The translations under genes and the position numbers were made by a program. Below, piece after piece: positions 57,876 to 64,000 of a stretch of 64,000 bases of DNA. Every line of letters starts with the position of its first letter. The first letter of the stretch is position 1. Source of the DNA: JBGSBR01 sp041730495 (GTDB lineage: Bacteria; Patescibacteriota; Microgenomatia; UBA1406; GWC2-37-13); NCBI GenBank assembly GCA_041730495.1, contig JBGSBR010000004.1:1-64000 (forward strand). Reading direction: 5' to 3'. The notes beneath the pieces are model-generated. The model was not told the DNA's origin. It saw only the letters and a program-made list of their open reading frames with translations, and made no database searches.

Positions 57876-58916
57876 TCAAGTTTGGGCAGTATATGGAGCG
57901 AGAATCCGACGCACATCGTCAAGACTATTCATCTGCATGAGCTGTGCTCGTACTTCGGCTGCATGTGGGATATTCTTGCAGTACCAAGCCATATGTTTAC
58001 GGAGAGATATGAAATGACCATCAGGAAGTAATCGTGTAAATGATTCTACATGTTTATATGTCGCTTCGAATCGTTCAGCTGTAGTCGCTTCATGTTCCTT
58101 GAAAAACCAGGGATTGCCAAATGTAGCTCGACCAATGAGTACTCCATCGACGTTGTAATCATTGATACGATCTCGTGCCTCTGGCATTGATTGGATATCA
58201 CCGTTACCAAGTAAGATTGTTTTTGTTTTATGTGCGAGCTCAGCTGCTTTGCCGATCTCATCCCAGTCTGCACGACCAGTATACATCTGCGCAAGCGTGC
58301 GACCATGTAGCGTGATTGCCACGGGCTCCATTTCGAGTAAATTTGCAATCCATGCTTCTGTGACCGGCACCTCGACTCCGATACGTGTTTTTACGCTTAC
58401 GGGTAAAATCTGTCTGGTAGTGATTATATTATGAGTTTTCTTAAATGTTTGTACCCAGTTGATGATTGACTCAGCTACTTCGGCTTCTTCGATAGTTTTA
58501 CCTTCTGACCAATCCTTGATTGCCGTTTTGACTGTTTTTATGATTTCTTGCGCATGCTTCGGCTGTAGTATCAGTCCAGCACCAGCACCACGTTTGGTTA
58601 TCGTTTTATCAGGGCATCCCATATTGATATCCACGCCATCAAATCCTGCTTCACAAGCGACAAATGTAGCTTTGTAGTAAGCAATTAGATCTGTACCATA
58701 GATCTGTGCAATAGTTGGTGTCTCGGTTTGATGATAGACGAAAGAATGCAGCACTTTTTCTGCTCCATGTGCGATAGCTTCAACTGGCACAAATTCGGTT
58801 AACAATACATCAGGTTTACTATACGTATCGACCATATAACGAAATGCGGCATCAGTGACACCGTCCATGGGTGATAGACCAAATATGGGTTTTTTCTGTT
58901 CTGACCAGTTAATCAT
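57876..58916 (-). CDS. dus: tRNA-dihydrouridine synthase
   Basis: 346-residue FMN enzyme reducing uridines in the tRNA D-loop. LSPMDGVTDAAFR (FMN-binding start), GFDGVDINMGCPDKTITKRGAG (active-site Cys in MGCP), VSVKTRIGV, ITLHGRTLAQMYTGRADW, LLGNGDIQS and GVLIGRATFGNPW. Closest in pattern to the DusB group. TATAAT stands 10 nt before ATG. Confidence 0.94.
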   Translation of the reverse strand: MINWSEQKKPIFGLSPMDGVTDAAFRYMVDTYSKPDVLLTEFVPVEAIAHGAEKVLHSFVYHQTETPTIAQIYGTDLIAYYKATFVACEAGFDGVDINMGCPDKTITKRGAGAGLILQPKHAQEIIKTVKTAIKDWSEGKTIEEAEVAESIINWVQTFKKTHNIITTRQILPVSVKTRIGVEVPVTEAWIANLLEMEPVAITLHGRTLAQMYTGRADWDEIGKAAELAHKTKTILLGNGDIQSMPEARDRINDYNVDGVLIGRATFGNPWFFKEHEATTAERFEATYKHVESFTRLLPDGHFISLRKHMAWYCKNIPHAAEVRAQLMQMNSLDDVRRILAPYTAQT

Positions 58917-58938
58917 ATGAGTCTTTATTATATAATGC

Positions 58939-58944
58939 TATAAT
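58939..58944 (+). promoter_or_regulatory. -10 box of the gene at 58951, leaderless type
   Basis: TATAAT followed by exactly 6 nt and ATG 58951. No clear -35. Confidence 0.5.
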
Positions 58945-58950
58945 TGATAT

Positions 58951-59454
58951 ATGGCAGATACTGATAATATAAAAGGAACAATCTATATAAGTGATACCGC
59001 TGCAAATAACGAAGCTAAAAATCCACAAACAATACAAGAAACTAAAGCTCAAGTCGAAAAAATTGTATCTGCAGGACAAAAAAACATCTTCTATTGTAAA
59101 AGTGTCTTTCCGTTTGATTTCTTCCCCGATGTCATCACTATAGATCTTAATAAAATTGATATTGATCGAGGTATATTTTTTTTTACACGACAACGGATAT
59201 CTATACCATTTGCAACTATAATTGGTGTGACTGGTATCAATGATATTTTATTCGGCAGTGTTGTAATCGAAACTACAGGATTTGAGGAAACACATGTCCA
59301 GATAAAAAAGCTTTGGCATAAAGATGCTATCAAAGCTAGACGTATCATTGCAGGCGTCCTAGCTTGTATCAAAGATGGTGTTGATCTGGGTCAACTGGAT
59401 GCAAAATATGTAACTGAAAAAGTCGAAGAGATTGGAAGAACAGCTACGGGATAA
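58951..59454 (+). CDS. Hypothetical protein, possible PH-like domain
   Basis: 167 residues, soluble. N-terminal polar segment, then a beta-rich part from about residue 45 (FPFDFFPDVITIDLNKIDI, RQRISIPFATIIGVTGIN, GSVVIETTGFEETHVQIKKL) ending in a helix (IIAGVLACIKDG). This strand pattern plus terminal helix resembles bacterial PH-like domains. Function unknown. Confidence 0.65.
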   Translation: MADTDNIKGTIYISDTAANNEAKNPQTIQETKAQVEKIVSAGQKNIFYCKSVFPFDFFPDVITIDLNKIDIDRGIFFFTRQRISIPFATIIGVTGINDILFGSVVIETTGFEETHVQIKKLWHKDAIKARRIIAGVLACIKDGVDLGQLDAKYVTEKVEEIGRTATG

Positions 59455-59522
59455 CTACTTAAGCTACTTAACTTCTTTACTTTTATGCTATAATCAATTA
59501 TAGTAAATTTGTATTAATAATC

Positions 59523-59570
59523 ATGAATAGGAATAGCGAATTATTAGTTATCTCAAATACTTATGAATAA
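59523..59570 (+). CDS. Possible 15-codon upstream frame of the thioredoxin gene
   Basis: MNRNSELLVISNTYE then TAA; its stop overlaps the thioredoxin ATG (ATGAATAA, 8 bp). TATAAT lies upstream at about 59490. No special codon run. May act by translational coupling or be accidental. Confidence 0.3.
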   Translation: MNRNSELLVISNTYE

Positions 59571-60114
59571 AAATATAATTTTTGCATGCATCTTAATTGT
59601 CCTTATTAGTAGTGCAAGCTATATCGTTTACACAACAAGTCAGTCATCGTCTGATCGATCAGGTATGACTGATAAAGAAACAACGATGCCAAACGAGAAT
59701 ACTCCACAGATTGAAACTGAAACAACTACAGATGAATCAAATAAGATTTATTCTGGTCAACAAATTGCAGGTACTGTCTCTCCATACATAATTTTCAATA
59801 ATCAAGATTACAAGCAGGCATTAGCAGAAGGTAAAACAGTGTTTCTAGAGTTTTATGCAAGTTGGTGTCCAGTATGTCGTGGTGAGGCACCAGATATTGA
59901 GGCGGGATTTGATCAACTTAATGATCCAAACATTGTAGGATTTCGTGTTAATTACAATGATCCTGATACAGATGAGACAGAAAAGGCACTTGCTCAAGAA
60001 TACGGTGTAACGTATCAACATACCAAGGTGCTTATTAAAAATGGTGAAGTTGTTTTGAAAAATGGCGAGGTTTGGGATACTGAACGATTCTTAAATGAAA
60101 TAAAAAGCAATTAA
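59563..60114 (+). CDS. Membrane-anchored thioredoxin-like protein
   Basis: 183 residues. N-terminal signal anchor (IIFACILIVLISSASYIVYT), Ser/Thr-rich spacer, thioredoxin fold from about residue 70 with FYASWCPVCRGEAPD (CPVC, Cys about 102 and 105) and a cis-Pro-type segment replaced by QHTKVLIKNGE. Extracytoplasmic thiol oxidoreductase. DipZ follows by 16 nt and probably supplies its electrons. Confidence 0.9.
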   Translation: MNKNIIFACILIVLISSASYIVYTTSQSSSDRSGMTDKETTMPNENTPQIETETTTDESNKIYSGQQIAGTVSPYIIFNNQDYKQALAEGKTVFLEFYASWCPVCRGEAPDIEAGFDQLNDPNIVGFRVNYNDPDTDETEKALAQEYGVTYQHTKVLIKNGEVVLKNGEVWDTERFLNEIKSN

Positions 60115-60130
60115 TTATTAATACCTTATT

Positions 60131-61873
60131 ATGACAATACTTCTCGCTTTCGCTTTTGTATCAGGATTGATTACAATCTTTGCGCCATGTATCTGGCCAC
60201 TGCTTCCAATCATCTTATCTTCAGGTGCGACTGGAGGGCATCGTAAAGCTTTTGGTATTACTCTTGGTTTGATGATTAGTTTTGCCGTCTTCACTCTCAC
60301 ACTTTCGTATATTGTGAGTATCATACCATTTGATCCAAGTAGCTTACGTTATGTAGCTGTCGTGATTATTGGCTTTTTAGGGCTTACATTATTAGTACCC
60401 AAATTATCACAATTACTTGAAGGATATGTCAGTCGATTTAGTGGAAAAGTTGGTTTAAAACAGCAACAAAATGATAGTTTTAGTTCGGGACTTCTTACTG
60501 GTGCTACTCTAGGTATCATCTGGACACCATGTGCGGGTCCTATCTTAGCGACGATTGCGACACTTGCTGCGACACAAGCGGTAAACTTCCAGTTAGTGCT
60601 TGTAACTCTCGCCTATGTCACTGGCGTCGGTATTCCCCTCTTTATTTTTACTATTCTAGGTCAACGACTATTTACGCGTACACGTGCACTCAATAAATAC
60701 ACTGGTCGTATCCAACAGATATTTGGATTGATTATGATACTGACTGCGCTTACGATAGCGACAAATTATGACAAAGTACTGCAAGTGAAGTTGCTTGATG
60801 CTTTTCCATCATATGCTCAGTTTATAAATGATTTAGAAAGCAATGATAAAGTACAAACAGAGCTCAATAAACTCAAAGGTAATAATACAACAGATGCTGA
60901 AATGCGTTTCCCAAGCTCAAAAGGTGAGCTGGAAAACTTCGGACCAGCACCTGAGCTGACAGGTATCAGTGGATATCTCAATACAGATGGTAAACCAGTG
61001 ACACTGGCTGAGCTCAAAGGAAAAGTAGTTTTGATCGATTTCTGGACTTATACCTGTATTAACTGTATTCGCACATTACCGTATGTCACCAGTTGGTATG
61101 AAAAATACAAAGATGATGGATTTGTAGTAGTCGGTGTGCATACTCCAGAGTTCGTGTTTGAACGTAAGCAAGAAAATGTAGAAGCTGCAATAAAACAATA
61201 CAATATTACCTATCCAGTGGTTCAAGATAATGATTATGAAACCTGGAATGCATATGAAAATCGTTACTGGCCAGCACACTATCTAATCGATGCCAAAGGT
61301 AATATCAGATATGTCCATTTCGGCGAAGGAAGCTATGATGTGACAGAGAATGCAATTCGTACTTTGCTTGAAGAAGCAGGTAATGATCTGACTGGTTCAA
61401 AGACTGATATGCCAGATGAAGCACGCAATACTGCACGTACTCCTGAGACATATCTCGGCTATGCCCGAGCCCGCTATATGGCTGATCCTTCACAGTTTAA
61501 ATCCGGTACAAATAATTATACGTATCCTGCTGAGATACCTATAAATACGTTTGCATATGAGGGTCAATGGACAGTGGATGATGAGTTTTCGAAGGCAGGC
61601 GAAGGTGCGCATCTGAAGATGCATTTTCAGGCAAACAATGTCTTTCTCGTCATGCATCCACCCGAAGGTAAATCCGTAGATGTTCGTATCACACTTGACG
61701 GTAAGCCTATATCAGCAGCCGATGCCGGAGCTGATGTAAAAGATGGCATTATTACGATTACTCAACCCGATTTATACGAAATCGTACGAATCGAAGGTGA
61801 AACCAGTAATCATATACTAGAGATAAAATTTCTAGACGATGGTGCTGAAGTGTACGCGTTTACGTTTGGTTGA
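60131..61873 (+). CDS. DipZ-like protein: CcdA membrane domain fused to thioredoxin domain
   Basis: 580 residues. Six-helix CcdA/DsbD-type domain (1-220) with Cys in APCIWPLLPI and TPCAGPILAT; a thioredoxin/TlpA-like domain (about 285-420) with FWTYTCINCIRTLP (CINC, about 308-311); then a C-terminal beta-rich domain (about 440-580: YEGQWTVDDEFSKAGEGAHL) as in mycobacterial DipZ. It carries electrons from cytoplasmic thioredoxin to outer-face thiols. Confidence 0.9.
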   Translation: MTILLAFAFVSGLITIFAPCIWPLLPIILSSGATGGHRKAFGITLGLMISFAVFTLTLSYIVSIIPFDPSSLRYVAVVIIGFLGLTLLVPKLSQLLEGYVSRFSGKVGLKQQQNDSFSSGLLTGATLGIIWTPCAGPILATIATLAATQAVNFQLVLVTLAYVTGVGIPLFIFTILGQRLFTRTRALNKYTGRIQQIFGLIMILTALTIATNYDKVLQVKLLDAFPSYAQFINDLESNDKVQTELNKLKGNNTTDAEMRFPSSKGELENFGPAPELTGISGYLNTDGKPVTLAELKGKVVLIDFWTYTCINCIRTLPYVTSWYEKYKDDGFVVVGVHTPEFVFERKQENVEAAIKQYNITYPVVQDNDYETWNAYENRYWPAHYLIDAKGNIRYVHFGEGSYDVTENAIRTLLEEAGNDLTGSKTDMPDEARNTARTPETYLGYARARYMADPSQFKSGTNNYTYPAEIPINTFAYEGQWTVDDEFSKAGEGAHLKMHFQANNVFLVMHPPEGKSVDVRITLDGKPISAADAGADVKDGIITITQPDLYEIVRIEGETSNHILEIKFLDDGAEVYAFTFG

Positions 61874-61875
61874 GA

Positions 61876-62454
61876 TTAGCCACTTAAGTCCCCTGGCCAG
61901 TAACCCATTTTACGAAGAGCTATGTATGTGGGTAAAATATACTCGAATAATCGTACTATACCTCCCTCAATGTCATTTCTTGAAGCATGTAACGCGATAA
62001 ATGTGTCTAAGTCTCGACCAGTTTCTGCAAATACTGTATCTAATGTATCATACCATTGCTGATGGGTTTGACTGCGAAACAAAGGACTATGATAGTGATC
62101 TGCACCAGTTAGTTTCTCTTGTAATTTCTCTTCTACAAACGATCGGTATGTTTCATTTTTTTCATGTCCTGGATAATTTAAGCGTTTTGCAGGTAAAAAA
62201 CGAGCATGAAAATTATTAAAAGCTCTTGCATAGCCTAAATCTGCTACTTGTGTATCAGTAAGTGCACGGAGTCTTGTAATCTCAGCTGCAGGATCAATCC
62301 AAAGATCAGGCTTATTCAGTACATCATCAATTTGGCGTTGCCGTTCTGTATCAACTGTATCTTGTAGATCACGCATGATTGCGTCTTCGACTGTTAAACC
62401 AACATAGTGCGTTTCTTCAGGTAAAGAGTGATTACGTCGTTCTGGAGGATTCAT
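61876..62454 (-). CDS. Hypothetical protein
   Basis: 192 residues from ATG 62454; a start at 62508 would overlap the upstream gene by 43 bp. Soluble, Arg- and aromatic-rich, mostly helical (ITRLRALTDTQVADLGYARAF, FVEEKLQEKLTGADHY, FIALHASRNDIEGGIVRLF). No family recognised. It lies 11 nt after the membrane protein gene, so they are likely cotranscribed. Confidence 0.55.
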   Translation of the reverse strand: MNPPERRNHSLPEETHYVGLTVEDAIMRDLQDTVDTERQRQIDDVLNKPDLWIDPAAEITRLRALTDTQVADLGYARAFNNFHARFLPAKRLNYPGHEKNETYRSFVEEKLQEKLTGADHYHSPLFRSQTHQQWYDTLDTVFAETGRDLDTFIALHASRNDIEGGIVRLFEYILPTYIALRKMGYWPGDLSG

Positions 62455-62465
62455 AAGAGTAGTTA

Positions 62466-64000
62466 CTATATAATTTCTTCTTTTTTGAGTCTGACGAAGC
62501 TGATCCACTCCTCTATCACCTCGATGATGAGCTTAAATGGTGCTTCGATGATGAAATCAAAGATCAAGATAAAGAAGTTGATACGTGACACTCCTTCACT
62601 GAAAATTTTACCTAGTGAAAGAATCGGCATGAAGAAAAAATCGACAACAGGTGAATACACAGTTTCTTTCAATGTCAGACGATAACGATTGGAAAGCTGT
62701 TTGATACGGTATGCGAAAAATGCAACAACACTGATAAAGAAGATGAATAATGCTTGACTTAAGATATTAAACTCAAATGCTGAGAGTACTTCGTAGATCA
62801 AAAATAATGTCACGAGGAATGTCAGTGTATACAAAATACTGAAACCAAAGACAAGTACTGGTCTCTTGTACTTCACTTCACGACTGATGAGCGCAACGGT
62901 TTTCTCGAATGTCGGATCAGCATCGATGATATCTAAGATACGGAAAAAGATACGTTTAGTATTGTCTTCACCTGGTACAGAAACAGTCAGAATAATCAGC
63001 AACATGAAGATGGGTGGTACGATACTGTTGATGCCGATAGCCCAGTAATTAACATGGTTATAAATAAGTTGTGAAACTGGTACTTCAAGGATCAAAGCAA
63101 ATAACATCTTGGTCACAAAAATATAGATTAAACTGCGTACTGCTAAGTTGTTTAAGCGAGCTTTGACATTTGCATATTTTTCACGACAGATTTCATCCAC
63201 TTGAGTCCACAAGGCACGTTTATCAGCAAGTATTGCTGCTGCGTTTGTTCGATTTCTACGTAGGATTGAAAATAAGATGAGAAATGGTGGCAGTTGACGT
63301 CGAGTGAAGCGAATCATTTTCTCGACAGTAGTGTTTGTCATCAGATCATCAATTTTTTTGGCGATTGCGGGAAGCTTGGTGATGATATCTGGTAACTCTT
63401 CCTCACTCATGCGTGAGAGAGGTTTATAAAAAAGAGTGAATAAATGATAGCGCTGATAAGCTCGGTCACTTTTACGATATGCATTTTCGATTGCTACAAA
63501 CAAGAATGTATCTTTATCTTTTTCCTCCACGCCTTCAAGTTTTACTTTGTCTTTCAGGATTTGATAGATGAAGTATGTAAAATCTGATTCTTGTTTGGAT
63601 TCGGTGATGTTAAGTGTTTCTTCAATCTCAGCTGTAATCAGATCGGTGAGAGCATCATTGAGATACTGTTTATTCTTGTTGTTACGGCCAGTTAGTAATT
63701 TCTTTTTAATGAGAAGATATTTATCGATGATTTTTTGGATCAGATCGATATCATATTCACCGAGAGAGCCATTGGGAAAGTAACGTGCCCACATCAGCTC
63801 TCGTAGTACATTCTCAGCTTCATTCTTGCCTTGTGGATTTAGTGCAAGTCTGCGTTTTAAGATACGCTCGATTGCTGCACGTCGGATCAGATGGTCTTCA
63901 CGATACTCAATCGCATTACGTACTTTTTCATAGACGAGAGCAAGGAAGGATACCGTTTGTGAAACAGTAAGTTTGGTATAGTCGTCAGTAGGAGCTTTGG
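62466..64000 (-). CDS. Large membrane protein of unknown function, 5' end outside window
   Basis: Open on the minus strand to the window edge: upstream of an internal Met at 63794 the frame continues (APTDDYTKLTVSQTVSFL, EKVRNAIEYREDHLIRRAAI, RRLALNPQGKNEAENVLREL). At least 511 residues. N-terminal part helical and charged, followed by about six hydrophobic segments in the C-terminal half (LIYIFVTKMLFALILEV, SIVPPIFMLLIILTVSV, VFGFSILYTLTFLVTLFLIY, ALFIFFISVVAFFAY). No family recognised. Confidence 0.65.
   Translation of the reverse strand, partial: KAPTDDYTKLTVSQTVSFLALVYEKVRNAIEYREDHLIRRAAIERILKRRLALNPQGKNEAENVLRELMWARYFPNGSLGEYDIDLIQKIIDKYLLIKKKLLTGRNNKNKQYLNDALTDLITAEIEETLNITESKQESDFTYFIYQILKDKVKLEGVEEKDKDTFLFVAIENAYRKSDRAYQRYHLFTLFYKPLSRMSEEELPDIITKLPAIAKKIDDLMTNTTVEKMIRFTRRQLPPFLILFSILRRNRTNAAAILADKRALWTQVDEICREKYANVKARLNNLAVRSLIYIFVTKMLFALILEVPVSQLIYNHVNYWAIGINSIVPPIFMLLIILTVSVPGEDNTKRIFFRILDIIDADPTFEKTVALISREVKYKRPVLVFGFSILYTLTFLVTLFLIYEVLSAFEFNILSQALFIFFISVVAFFAYRIKQLSNRYRLTLKETVYSPVVDFFFMPILSLGKIFSEGVSRINFFILIFDFIIEAPFKLIIEVIEEWISFVRLKKEEII

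Overview
The window reads as a chromosomal segment of a small-genome, AT-rich bacterium of the Candidate Phyla Radiation (Patescibacteria), possibly near Dojkabacteria or Microgenomates; the phylum is inferred. The reasons are trimmed translation proteins (ThrRS without TGS, PheT without its N-terminal tRNA-binding OB domain, trigger factor without the PPIase domain), abundant type IV pilus genes, sparse biosynthesis and the standard code with TGA as stop. No mobile element, prophage or CRISPR array was found. Only the first bases of 16S rRNA (minus strand, left edge) lie in the window.

Layout. 1-430: 16S 5' end, leader and a strong promoter. 432-14842: MreB-like gene, a Wzy/WaaL-type ligase and type IV pilus cluster 1 (PilC, PilT, PilB and a main pilin on minus; a delta'-like clamp-loader gene, four minor pseudopilins and PilMNO on plus). 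14855-18774: rpsP, rnc, nusB, rpmF, recG. 18842-25297: class A PBP, ImmA/IrrE-type protease, hydrolases. 25351-31865: thrS-infC-rpmI-rplT-pheS-pheT, the same order as in E. coli. 31866-34680: lipoprotein, kinase-like protein, trpS, tRNA-Val. 34808-36987: threonine dehydrogenase and KBL. 37245-43269: topoisomerase IB, tRNA-Asp, two wall-hydrolase-like proteins, short trigger factor, small conserved proteins, methyltransferase, tRNA-Arg, tRNA-Lys. 43281-47348: AEC transporter, CHASE histidine kinase and receiver. 47332-53062: pilus cluster 2 (PilB2, PilC2, five pseudopilin-like proteins, CheY-like receiver). 53117-55986: LOG protein and a DUF917 operon behind an attenuator-like leader. 56051-64000: obgE, cupredoxin, dus, thioredoxin, DipZ-like protein and a partial membrane protein.

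Three signals stand out. First, thrS is preceded by a promoter, a 14-codon leader peptide with four consecutive Thr codons, and a terminator with a competing hairpin: a textbook ribosome-mediated attenuator. The DUF917 operon has a similar leader with Arg codon runs. Second, many first genes share one architecture, -35, about 17 bp, -10, exactly 6 bp, ATG, which predicts leaderless mRNAs. Third, a gap-free ~107-nt inverted-repeat element occurs three times, each time just 3' of a plus-strand gene and in the same orientation.

Functionally the segment combines surface machinery (two pilus systems, envelope polymer ligase, PBP, wall hydrolases), translation and RNA processing, a two-gene threonine-to-glycine route, and extracytoplasmic thiol/copper redox proteins.
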